Source of the DNA: Armatimonadota bacterium
GTDB taxonomy: Bacteria; Armatimonadota; Armatimonadia; Armatimonadales; Armatimonadaceae
Assembly: GCA_014379275.1 (NCBI GenBank)
Contig: JACMMA010000001.1
Location: forward strand, 1 to 10,263
Length of the DNA: 10,263 nt
Reading direction: 5' to 3'
How positions within the stretch are numbered: position 1 is the first letter of the stretch; every line of letters starts with the position of its first letter. Below are positions 1 to 7,600 of this stretch, one piece after another. The notes below the pieces were generated by a model that saw nothing but the letters and a program-made list of their open reading frames with translations, was not told the origin of the DNA and did no database searches. The translations under genes were made by a program, and so were the position numbers.

Positions 1-1
1 C

Positions 2-130
2 ACCGTTGTCGGAATCATCCTGGTGGTGGCATTACTGGGCGTTCTGCTCGCCAAGAAAACGGACCTGTTTAAGCCGACCCCGGTCCCCTCCCCCAGCGCC
101 GCCGCCGGTGCAGCGTTAATCGCCCCGTAG
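2..130 (+). CDS. C-terminal end of a membrane-anchored protein (partial)
   Basis: An open frame enters from the left edge and stops at TAG (128-130), leaving 42 visible residues. They form one strongly hydrophobic helix (TVVGIILVVALLGVLL), then a positive AKK, a short polar stretch and a Pro/Ala-rich tail (PTPVPSPSAAAGAA). This is the pattern of a C-terminal transmembrane anchor with a short tail; the AKK on its C-terminal side suggests the tail is cytoplasmic. The start and main domain lie outside the window, so no function can be given. The gene ends just before a strong palindrome and converges with the next gene. I am confident that it is coding, from the clean stop next to a terminator-like hairpin, but not of its identity. 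Confidence 0.55.
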   Translation, partial: TVVGIILVVALLGVLLAKKTDLFKPTPVPSPSAAAGAALIAP

Positions 131-164
131 TCCATCCGGGGTCGCCCGCGGGCGACCCCCTGGA
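131..164. terminator. Bidirectional hairpin terminator between convergent genes
   Basis: A perfect 22-bp palindrome (138-159) has arms GGGGTCGCCCG and CGGGCGACCCC. It is flanked by a second complementary pair, TCCA (131-134) with TGGA (161-164). It sits exactly between the stop of the left partial gene (130) and the stop of the minus-strand gene (169), which is where a shared terminator is expected. Only a weak T-run (CACTTTA) follows on the plus strand and none on the minus, so intrinsic strength is uncertain. Confidence 0.6.
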
Positions 165-168
165 CACT

Positions 169-888
169 TTATCCCAATCCTTCGGCGGCCCCGAAACCGA
201 CCAATCCACCGATGATCGTTGCCAGACCCGCCAGTAACCCCGCTATCGCTGCGCCGCGCCACGATGGTTTCCGCAACGCGATGCGGGCGAGCGGTCCGAG
301 CGACAAGCCGATGATGAGTTCCGCGACCACGATGTAGACCGGGGTGTGAGTTCCCGGTAGCATCCGGCAAAACTGATATTCCCACCAGTGCGCGTACCGC
401 GCCATCTCTTCATAGAACGGAATGTTTATCGCGCCGATGATCGCCGACAGTATTGCCCCCCGCCACAAGCCTACCCGCTCGATAAACCGCGCCCCGAGGT
501 ACCCGATCTGCGACCCGACCAGCATCCATGCCAGCGGCATCCACCACGGCGATTCCCAGATCATCCGGCTATTCGCGACCGAATAATCCAGCGTTCCCGT
601 GAAGCGGACGCAGAGCGCGTCTGCGACCAGTTCGACGATCCCCAGGCACGCCCCGAAAAGTAGCAGCCGTGCGATCGACCCATCCCGGTACCACAGGATG
701 TGCAGGGCGAATGTAGTGCCGTTGATAGCGCAAAGCAATGCAGCGGTCCGTCCGTCCGACCACGGCTTTCCTGCGAAGACCAGGGCTGCGATCACCGACG
801 TCGCCACGGTAATCAGCACCGTCCGGAGGCGAGCCGTTTCGCGCGAATCCGGTGCGTCCGGGGGCGGCATGGAAAAAAAGTTACGCAT
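169..888 (-). CDS. Polytopic (about 7-TM) membrane protein of unknown function
   Basis: The product is 239 residues, with hydrophobic spans near 22-40, 48-66, 74-92, 116-134, 142-158, 182-203 and 210-235, so about seven transmembrane helices. There is no signal peptide. The most distinctive stretch is residues 156-170 (IPFYEEMARYAHWWEY), preceded by WWMPLAWMLVGSQIGYLG (115-132) and followed by a conserved-looking PVYIVVAE (183-190). Charged and aromatic residues inside the membrane region suggest a ligand or cofactor site. From memory it resembles a bacterial domain-of-unknown-function family (possibly DUF6989), but I could not check this. The start used is the ATG at 886-888. It has no convincing SD, and an internal ATG (868-870, residue 7) is an alternative. 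The gene diverges from the ComEA-like gene with 67 bp between starts, so the two may share a promoter region. Confidence 0.8.
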   Translation of the reverse strand: MRNFFSMPPPDAPDSRETARLRTVLITVATSVIAALVFAGKPWSDGRTAALLCAINGTTFALHILWYRDGSIARLLLFGACLGIVELVADALCVRFTGTLDYSVANSRMIWESPWWMPLAWMLVGSQIGYLGARFIERVGLWRGAILSAIIGAINIPFYEEMARYAHWWEYQFCRMLPGTHTPVYIVVAELIIGLSLGPLARIALRKPSWRGAAIAGLLAGLATIIGGLVGFGAAEGLG

Positions 889-955
889 TCTCTAAAGTTT
901 ACTGTAAGAAACCCCCAGTTCGCTCCGTTACTCCCGGCGGAGGGGCGGAAAAGAT
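889..955. promoter_or_regulatory. Divergent intergenic region with SD for the ComEA-like gene
   Basis: These 67 bp separate two divergently transcribed genes and must hold transcription or translation signals for both. The one clear element is a purine-rich SD, GGAGGGG (939-945), ten bases before the ATG at 956, which fixes that start. No comparable SD precedes the minus-strand ATG at 888. A small TTAC-T-GTAA symmetry lies at 899-907. I see no -35/-10 pair good enough to call. Confidence 0.4.
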
Positions 956-1921
956 ATGAAGTTTAGCGAATGGGCAAAATCCGTCGCGGGCACGGCACGT
1001 GAGCATCTCGGCGTCGCGGCAGTGTCGGTCGGTGTGATTGTCGCGATGGCACTTGTCGCGGCAGGCAGTTTCACCGGTTGCCGGGAGCAGAGTACCGTCA
1101 ACGCGGCGGAAACGGTGGCGACGTTCCCGCTCAAAAAGATACCTGTATCGGTAACACCGGCTTCCGAAACAGTCGTGAAGACGACACCAGGCAACGCGAT
1201 CATCGTGTATGTCACGGGTGCGGTGAAACGCCCCGGCGTGTACACGTTGGCGCACGACGCGCGACTGTATCACGCGATCCGCGCGGCGGGCGGTTTCAAA
1301 ACCAACGCCGTCACGGACGCCCTCAACCTGGCCGACCGGGCGCAGGACGGCGACCAGCTCTGTATCCCTTCCCGGAAATCCCCGAAAAGGATGGCACCGC
1401 CGATCCGACAAACGGCGTCGCTGATTCCCGGCGGCATTCAACCGCCGCCGTCCCCGCCCCTGATTCGCAAAACGTTGCTCCCGGCTCCTGTCATTCTGCC
1501 CGCCACACCCCCCACCGACGAAACCGCCCCCACCGTCACCGTGATCGAAACGCCACCCGCGCCGGGGCGCGTCCTCGGTGTTCCCACGGCGGATATAGGG
1601 GAACCCACAAACGCCATGCCAGAACCACCGTCGGCACCAGTTACAGCCACGATTTCACTTCCCGCGACAGCCCACAAGACGGAACGTACTACGACCAAAA
1701 CCGGCACCAAGTTCAAAAACCCCGGCGACGGCGTCGTCCACATCAACAGCGCGACCGCCGCCGAACTCGAACAACTGCCCCGGTGCGGTCCGGCGATGAG
1801 CGCGAAGATCCTCGCCTACCGTGCCCAGATCGGAAAATTTACCGACACGAAACAGCTCATGGACGTGAAAGGATGCGGCGAGAAGACGTTCGCAAAGTGG
1901 CAACCCTTCCTGGCTTTGTAG
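956..1921 (+). CDS. ComEA-like protein: TM anchor, SLBB domain, Pro-rich linker, helix-hairpin-helix DNA-binding domain
   Basis: The product is 321 residues. An N-terminal anchor at about 19-38 (LGVAAVSVGVIVAMALVAAG) is followed by an SLBB/beta-grasp domain at about 82-140 (IIVYVTGAVKRPGVYTL ... DGDQLCIP). A Pro/Thr-rich linker spans 143-258, and a C-terminal helix-hairpin-helix domain 261-321 (VHINSATAAELEQLPRCGP, then MDVKGCGEKTFAKW). SLBB plus HhH with a membrane anchor is the layout of ComEA, the surface receptor that binds incoming double-stranded DNA during transformation. The linker, over 110 residues, is longer than in classical ComEA (about 200 residues in total) and could let the DNA-binding head reach through the cell wall or periplasm. 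The start is supported by the SD at 939-945. Cys42 follows FTG, which is not a proper lipobox. No comEC or other competence gene is visible, so a role in DNA uptake is inferred from domains alone. Confidence 0.85.
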   Translation: MKFSEWAKSVAGTAREHLGVAAVSVGVIVAMALVAAGSFTGCREQSTVNAAETVATFPLKKIPVSVTPASETVVKTTPGNAIIVYVTGAVKRPGVYTLAHDARLYHAIRAAGGFKTNAVTDALNLADRAQDGDQLCIPSRKSPKRMAPPIRQTASLIPGGIQPPPSPPLIRKTLLPAPVILPATPPTDETAPTVTVIETPPAPGRVLGVPTADIGEPTNAMPEPPSAPVTATISLPATAHKTERTTTKTGTKFKNPGDGVVHINSATAAELEQLPRCGPAMSAKILAYRAQIGKFTDTKQLMDVKGCGEKTFAKWQPFLAL

Positions 1922-1983
1922 GCGTTCTCTAACACTGTACTACTGGTTTCCTTCTTGGTTTTTCGTTTCTTTGTCTTCCCGGA

Positions 1984-1999
1984 CGGGGAGTGCTCCCCG
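1984..1999. terminator. Possible terminator hairpin between convergent genes
   Basis: The inverted repeat CGGGGAGTGCTCCCCG (6-bp stem, GTGC loop) lies between the stop of the ComEA-like gene (1921) and the stop of the mannonate dehydratase gene (2021), which are convergent. The rest of the 99-bp gap is T-rich on the plus strand upstream of the hairpin, and no U-tract follows it in either direction. The position supports a terminator; the structure alone is weak. Confidence 0.35.
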
Positions 2000-2020
2000 G
2001 AGGGGCGGGGGAGAAACAAA

Positions 2021-3247
2021 CTACCAATCGTGCATCGCCCCGTCGGCGCGTCGGCAGACGGGAAGGTATGCCCGGGCGTAGGGATAGCGTTTCGCGGCTT
2101 CCTCGTCGATGTCGCAGCCGAGACCCGGCGCGTCGGTCACCCAGAGCCTGCCGTCGCGGTATTCGGGCGCACCGGGCAGGACCTCGCGGACGGCGGGCGG
2201 GAAATGCACCATCTCCTGAACGCCGAAGTTCGGTATCGAAACGTCCACGTGAACGTTCGCGGCGTGGGCGATGGGCGAAATATCCCCGGGACCGTGCCAC
2301 GCCGTGCGGATACCGAACACTTCCGCGATGGTCGCGATGCGTCGCGCCTCCGAAACGCCACCGATGTGAGAAATATCGCACCGGATGAAGTCGACGAGTT
2401 GTTCGGTGAGAAGTGGCAAGCAATCGTAGCGCGAGTGGAGTAATTCTCCCAGCGCGATCGGCGTTGTCGTGTGCTGCCGGACCAGTCGCAAGCCGTCCTT
2501 CCATTCCGGGCGAATCGGGTCTTCGAGAAAGAACAGATGATACGGCTCCAACTCCTTGCCGAGTCGGGCGGCCTCCTGCGGCGTCAGGCGTTGGTGTGCA
2601 TCGTGGATGATCTCCACCGCGTCACCAACCGTGGAGCGGAGATGTTCCAGCAAACGGGGAACGACACGCAGGTACTGGAGCGGTTCCCAGTTCCCTTCGA
2701 TCGGTGTCAGCCCACCGGTCGCGCCCCACTGCGCCGTGGTTGCCTCCGCCGCCCCCTGGATGCCGTAGGTCGCCGTCGCGCCGGGTACCGCGACCTGCGC
2801 ACGCACCACCGCGAAGCCTTGCGACATCGCCCTGCGGACCGCGTCCTCGCACTCCACGGTGTCTCGCCCGCCCGCGTGCGTGTAGCAAAGCGCACCCTCG
2901 CGCGTCCTGCCGCCGAGCAGGGAATATAGCGGCAGGTTCGCACGTTTGCCCTTGATATCCCACAACGCCATATCGATCCCGGCTAACGCGGTCATCTGTA
3001 TCGGACCGCCGCGCCAGTAGGGACCCCGATACAGGAATTGCCAGATGTCCTCGATACCGTCAGCGTCCCGGCCGACGAGCAGCGGGGCGATATGCTCGGT
3101 CAGGGCGGAAGCGACGGCGAGTTCGCGCCCGTTGAGCGTCGCGTCGCCGACGCCGTACAGGCCGGGTTCATCGGTCAGGATCTTTACAACCACATAGTTG
3201 CGTCCGGGGCAGGTAACGATGACCCGGACTTCGGTAATCTTCGCCAT
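2021..3247 (-). CDS. manD: D-mannonate dehydratase-type enolase superfamily protein (ManD/RspA group)
   Basis: The product is 408 residues from the ATG at 3245-3247. The family catalyses dehydration of D-mannonate (some members D-gluconate) to 2-keto-3-deoxy-gluconate in cytoplasmic hexuronate breakdown. The N-terminal capping domain carries TCPGRNYVVVKI and GDATLNGRELAV. The barrel shows Arg149 in VVRAQVAVPG and Tyr161 twelve residues later. It also shows IIHDAHQR (Asp216, His218), FLEDPI (Glu242) and ALGELLHSRYD (Glu268), the usual three metal-binding acids plus the catalytic His. Further on are WHGPGDISPIAHAA, NFGVQE (Glu345) and the family's characteristic end YPYARAYLPV ... W408. All key residues are present. 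The frame stays open upstream to a TTG at 3349 with an ATG at 3340, adding up to 34 residues, but family proteins begin near MAKITEV, so 3247 is preferred. Gene order gives no uxu-type partner. Family assignment is strong; the exact substrate (mannonate, gluconate or neither) cannot be read from sequence. Confidence 0.88.
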   Translation of the reverse strand: MAKITEVRVIVTCPGRNYVVVKILTDEPGLYGVGDATLNGRELAVASALTEHIAPLLVGRDADGIEDIWQFLYRGPYWRGGPIQMTALAGIDMALWDIKGKRANLPLYSLLGGRTREGALCYTHAGGRDTVECEDAVRRAMSQGFAVVRAQVAVPGATATYGIQGAAEATTAQWGATGGLTPIEGNWEPLQYLRVVPRLLEHLRSTVGDAVEIIHDAHQRLTPQEAARLGKELEPYHLFFLEDPIRPEWKDGLRLVRQHTTTPIALGELLHSRYDCLPLLTEQLVDFIRCDISHIGGVSEARRIATIAEVFGIRTAWHGPGDISPIAHAANVHVDVSIPNFGVQEMVHFPPAVREVLPGAPEYRDGRLWVTDAPGLGCDIDEEAAKRYPYARAYLPVCRRADGAMHDW

Positions 3248-3256
3248 AATACGGAT

Positions 3257-3274
3257 ACGGTTCGGCGGAACCGT
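3257..3274 (-). promoter_or_regulatory. 18-bp palindrome in the mannonate dehydratase leader, between SD-like run and ATG
   Basis: On the plus strand ACGGTTC (3257-3263) and GAACCGT (3268-3274) are perfect inverted arms around GGCG. In the mRNA this hairpin lies between an SD-like GGGGAGGGG (complement of 3281-3289) and the ATG at 3247. The SD-to-ATG gap is 33 nt, or about 15 nt if the hairpin is looped out. As DNA it also looks like a dimeric repressor operator. Which role applies, if either, is inference. Confidence 0.4.
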
Positions 3275-3536
3275 CGTTTTCCCCTCCCCAATCGGCACTG
3301 GCTTTGGTTGTGGCGCGGACGACGAAATACTGCCGGACATGTAGAACAAATTTCACACGCATCACAAAGATTTTCAGCAGACACGGCAAAATTACTGAAG
3401 GAATACAAGTGAGATGTAAGGAACACGGGTGATATGTGTAGAATTTCGATGCCGATCCACGACATAGAATGTTCCTGATTCAACAACGACCTTCCGCGAC
3501 AGTCTATCGCTCACGTAATGAAAGTTGATCCTGCTC
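3275..3536. other. Intergenic region between the divergent dehydratase and Rhs genes
   Basis: The two divergent starts (3247 and 3537) are 289 bp apart, and this is the part upstream of the leader palindrome. It contains the SD-like run (3281-3289, minus strand). Then follows an AT-richer stretch from about 3340 to 3530 that must carry the promoter of the downstream secreted-protein/Rhs gene. I could not pick a convincing promoter hexamer pair. There is no tRNA, repeat or additional ORF that I would support. Confidence 0.4.
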
Positions 3537-4457
3537 ATGCGACACACTCACTCCTGTATCCTCCGTCCATACTGGTGCTTGCGAATAGCCGCACTCTGCC
3601 TGTGTGCTCTACTTTTTATGACCGACAGAAGTGTGTGCTTCGCACAGGGCGGGAGTGGAACCTGGGCTGTGAGCACAAATTATGAGGGCACCTCCAACGG
3701 GTCCGTGCGCGACCGGCGCGGTACTGTATGCAAAGCCGTATTCTCGCCGATGGATGGGACCGTCAGTCCGAGCGGCAGTACTCAGGTTCATGTCTCGGCG
3801 GACCAGCTTCCCACTAATGTCGCCTCGTCGGAAGCTAGGGTCGAGATAAACGTTTCGGGGAAGGTCGTTTATACTTTCACGTGGCAACCCAAGAACGCCA
3901 ATTCAAAACTTGACCCTCCCCCGACGTCGGTTGTTGTCCGGTACCGTTGTCAAGCCAGTGCCCATGCGGACGCATGGTATATTCCAACGCCAGGAGATGG
4001 CGAGTCCGACGCCAACGCCACGGTGACGTGCGGAAATGCTAATGCGTCCGCCTCGGTGTCGCACACAAATGCGAATGGGGTCGACGGTCCCGAGTCCATT
4101 GAGGACAACGACTCGGACACCAAAGACTACGTTCTGACGACTCTTCCCGTAAATCGTGGTGTTGCCGTCCTCAAAGTAGATTTCAACATCGAGTGTAAAA
4201 GCTACGCGTTCGCGGCTAAACCCACGCCGAACCGTACAGCGGGCGGCGGTCCAACGGTGCAACGACTGGACCTGCTCGACATGGGTGCGAACAGTAGCGG
4301 ATCCATCTCCGTAGATATTCGCTCCCCTTATCTGGATGCGGGGCGCCACAATGGAATCGTTGGCTCCGTCATCGATGGCGTCAAGAAGTTCGCAACGAAA
4401 GATCCCTCTTTCACGCGCTGGCTCCCGCTCTCTTTCTCACCGACCGTCAATACGTAA
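3537..4457 (+). CDS. Secreted N-terminal part of a Rhs/YD-repeat protein, ending at an in-frame TAA
   Basis: The product is 306 residues from the ATG at 3537; a TTG at 3525 is an in-frame alternative and neither has a strong SD. The start is a Sec-type signal peptide: basic n-region, hydrophobic core IAALCLCALLFM, and a likely cleavage site after CFA (about residue 37). The mature part is rich in Ser, Thr, Asn, Val and Gly. It looks like extracellular beta-sandwich, with scattered cysteines (TVCKAVF, RYRCQA, TVTCGN, IECKSY) that could form disulfides. I do not recognise a named domain. The TAA stop (4455-4457) is followed by 68 sense codons in the same frame that run straight into the Rhs ORF. 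The natural reading is therefore that this is the 5' end of one large secreted Rhs gene broken by a single nonsense codon. A genuinely separate small secreted protein is the alternative. Confidence 0.7.
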   Translation: MRHTHSCILRPYWCLRIAALCLCALLFMTDRSVCFAQGGSGTWAVSTNYEGTSNGSVRDRRGTVCKAVFSPMDGTVSPSGSTQVHVSADQLPTNVASSEARVEINVSGKVVYTFTWQPKNANSKLDPPPTSVVVRYRCQASAHADAWYIPTPGDGESDANATVTCGNANASASVSHTNANGVDGPESIEDNDSDTKDYVLTTLPVNRGVAVLKVDFNIECKSYAFAAKPTPNRTAGGGPTVQRLDLLDMGANSSGSISVDIRSPYLDAGRHNGIVGSVIDGVKKFATKDPSFTRWLPLSFSPTVNT

Positions 4458-4661
4458 CCGTTCCGCACCAAGGTCGGCAACGTTTTAGAAAAGCCCTGGG
4501 GCAACACCAATTGCGCCTACTCGATCTATCTGCGCCGCGAATCGCAACCGGATGTCAACGGTGCGGGGAATACTTACGATCCGCAGGACAACAACGTAAT
4601 TCTCGATAACACGAAAGGCGTAGAACCGGGCTACGTTATCGTCGATGCGAACGGGAATCGG
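4455..4661 (+). pseudogene. In-frame stop and start-less coding bridge joining the secreted N-terminus to the Rhs ORF
   Basis: TAA (4455-4457) interrupts a frame that is otherwise open from 3537 to 9359. The next 68 codons (4458-4661) contain no stop and no ATG, GTG or TTG. They translate to protein-like sequence, beginning PFRTKVGNVLEKPW and ending GYVIVDANGNR, continuous with LTF of the downstream ORF. DANGNRLTF is a typical Rhs strand motif and is cut in two by the first available start (TTG 4662). The bridge is thus coding in origin but cannot be translated from its own start. Nonsense mutation, sequencing error or stop readthrough would each explain it. Confidence 0.6.
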
Positions 4662-7600
4662 TTGACTTTCAGCAACGGATTTGCGAAGGCATCTGACATA
4701 AAATGCGATGTTGTCGGCTCGCCGACGGGCGGGGTCACCCTGCGGAACGCGGGACCTCCTGGAAACATCGGAAGCCGCGGCGACTATACCTACACTTTCG
4801 AGGCGATCCCGCCCGTCCCGGCGAACCTCACCCGACCGCAACAACTGGCCTATCCGAACTACTTTACGCGGGGGCGGCTCACGTCGTTATCCGACTCGTT
4901 CAACAACCGGCACACCCTAGACTATTCGCGCCCCGCAAACCTCGCCATCAACGGCTGGGGACCGCCCTTTCTCGCCGTCGGTGATTCTTCTTCCGAGCGC
5001 AAGCTGTGCTTCTACGATAACGGACCCAACGGCTACCTCGCCGAGGTCGTCGCGCCCGCCTCGTCCGCCGATGCGACGCCCGCCGTCACCACGGTCGTGA
5101 ATATAGACGAGATCGGTCACCTCCTGGGTATCAGGGTGTACCCCGGTATGCCGTATACGCAACAACCTGCCTATGAGGCTTCCTACACCTACGACGGCGC
5201 GTACCGCGATCAGATCGTCAGCACCACCGTCAGCGGCGTCACGACGCGGAACACCTATGTCGCCAGCCCGTCGAAGGACGTTTTCGGTCAGCCGATATGG
5301 CGGCTCGCGTCGGAAAGTTTCGGGCTGAGTGCTGACACGTCCAGTTCCGACACGGGGACATCGGTATTGGGGCAAGTCACGCGTACTTACGGGACCATCC
5401 TTTATCCAACAACATTCGGGATCGATAGCCGCACCAATACCGTCACCGACCCGCGCGGCAACACGATATCGTTTATCTATCATTACGCGAACCCGGATAC
5501 CGCGACGTATGACGACGCAGGCGAAATCATCAGTAGCGGGAACGACAACGGGCTTATATCGGGACTCGACACCGTCGCTCCGGCGTTCGACGGGGCGGAA
5601 CTCGGCCCCGATGGGCAACCGACCCCGTTCCGATTAGAGCAACGGTATGCGCCCGACATGGTCAACCCGTCGAAAGTCACGAGCCGGAACGGTGCCGGGC
5701 ACGCGTGGGTGACGAACTTCGACGCGGCGAAGGGGTTGCCGACGAAGGTGACCGACCCGCTCGGGAACTATGCGGGCTTCACCTGGGGCGGCGCGAACGG
5801 GGCGAATCTTCTGACGATGACGGAACCGATCCGCGCCCCATTTCCGGGGGAGGTCAACCCGCCCGTAGGGCTGATATGGTCGTTCCAGTACACCCCGCAG
5901 AACCTGCTGAGCCAGGTCACCGACCCACAGAACCGCGTCCGGCAGACGTTCACCTATAACCCGTTCGGGCAACTGGCGACGGCGACGGTCCCGGCGGCGG
6001 TCAATGCGAGCGGGCTATCCAACACGACCACGCTCACCTACGACAACGTCACGGGCGATCTGAACGAGATCACGAACAGCGGGGGCGGCTCCGTCTGGCT
6101 GGCGGGCGTGTACGACACCAATACGGACATCGTGCTACCGAACACGTCGTATGACGCGCTCGGCGACCTGCTCGCATTCACCGTGTTCCCCGACACCGGG
6201 GTAGCGACCACCAGCACGCAGCCATTGACCACCCGCATCCGTTACGACGCGGCGCAGGCTCCGACGACGATCACCGCACCGAATGGGACGACGATGAACT
6301 TCGTCCTGGCAAGCGGCGTCCCGACAGGCTTTAACTTCAAAAGCCCGACCGGGAGTGTGATCGCCGCCGCGAACTGGCAAAGAGATAGTCGGGGGCGGGT
6401 ACATACCGTGTCCGACGCCGTAGGGATGTTATACGGACTCCGCTACGACAAGAATGGGAACGTCACCCGGTTCCTCGACGGGCGGGCGAAGCAGACGAAG
6501 ATCGTCTACGGCAAGAACAACGAGGTCACTGGCACGGTTTGGCCCGACAACAGTTCCAGCCACATCCGCTACGACAAACTCGGGCGGGTGCGCGAAACCG
6601 AGGACGAGCGCGCCAAAGTATTCCGGCTCGCCTACGACAACGCGAACCGACTGACAGACCTGACCGTGGTAAATGACGCGACGCAGAACCGGTCCATGGT
6701 TTACGACGAGACCGGGCGGGTGATTTCGCTCACGGCGGCGAACGGTGACAGCATCACCTACGACTATGACACCATAAACACGCTCAACCCGCTCCGTGAC
6801 AAGCGCCTCCGCTCAATCACAACGAAGCAGGGAACACACACCTACACGGTTTCCTACAGCTATTTCCCCGATGGCAATACCAAAACGATGTCGCTACAGG
6901 TCGGCGCAACCGGACCGGTCTATACCACCTCGTATGTGTATGACGCGCTTGGTAACCTGAAGCAGGTAATCAACCCGTTCAACGAGACCGGCGATTTCGC
7001 GTACGATAAGGCGAGTCGTCTCACGCACCGGAGCATCAAGACTACCCCCGGCGTTGGCGAGGGACTGCTCACCCGGTATTTCTACGGCAACTCGCGGCTA
7101 ACCGGCGATGCCGACCTGCCGCTCGTAAATAATCGCCTCCTGCATTCGCTGACCGTCTCGGGCGCGACGGTCGCCGACACGAGCATCTATCGTTCGTTCA
7201 CCGGGCAGATAACGAAGACCGAGGGGCAGTACGTCCCGAACACGGGCGCGAACACCACGTTCCTGCAAACGTTCGGTTATGACGCGCGGGGGCGATTGAA
7301 TAGCCACTCGAACGCGCTTGGCGTCACCTCCACGCTCAGCGCGGTATTCGGGAGCGACCTGTCGAACAACCTGCTCGGTACCGGCTGGGTCGCGAATGAT
7401 AACAATCAGATCACCAGTGCGCCAGCGCAAACGATGCTGACGGGTGTGACCGGGACGCTCGGTTACGACGCGGCGGGGAACCTGACGAGCGCGGGCGGAA
7501 TGACGCTGAACTGGAACGTCATGGGCGATCTCGCCAGCGTGGTGGATTCGGCGACGGCGACCACGGTGAGCTACGGCTACGACATCGTCGGGCGTCGCGC

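Noticed and set aside
169..888. EE...R motif in the 7-TM protein suggesting a CPBP-type intramembrane protease
   Set aside because: The CPBP signature is EExxxR followed by separate FxxxH and HxxxN/B motifs. Here the spacing is EExxR and the later motifs are missing.
1076..1084. Cys42 of the ComEA-like protein as a lipoprotein attachment site
   Set aside because: The preceding residues are FTG, not a Leu/Val-type lipobox, so a plain transmembrane anchor fits better.
899..1441. Minus-strand ORF overlapping the ComEA-like gene
   Set aside because: It overlaps a gene with clear SLBB domain and SD, and its product is Arg-rich without domain features.
1955..2443. Long plus-strand ORF antisense to the dehydratase gene
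   Set aside because: The minus strand encodes a fully conserved enzyme through this stretch; the antisense frame is Arg/Gly-rich low-complexity protein without any recognisable motif, a normal by-product of GC-rich coding sequence.
3275..3536. Small RNA or extra small gene upstream of the Rhs locus
   Set aside because: I found no stable long stem, tRNA-like fold or ORF with an SD in this gap; it is best left as a promoter-bearing spacer.
4455..4457. TAA recoded as a sense codon in this organism
   Set aside because: The minus-strand membrane protein gene ends normally at TAA (169-171), so a genome-wide code change is not supported; local readthrough remains possible.
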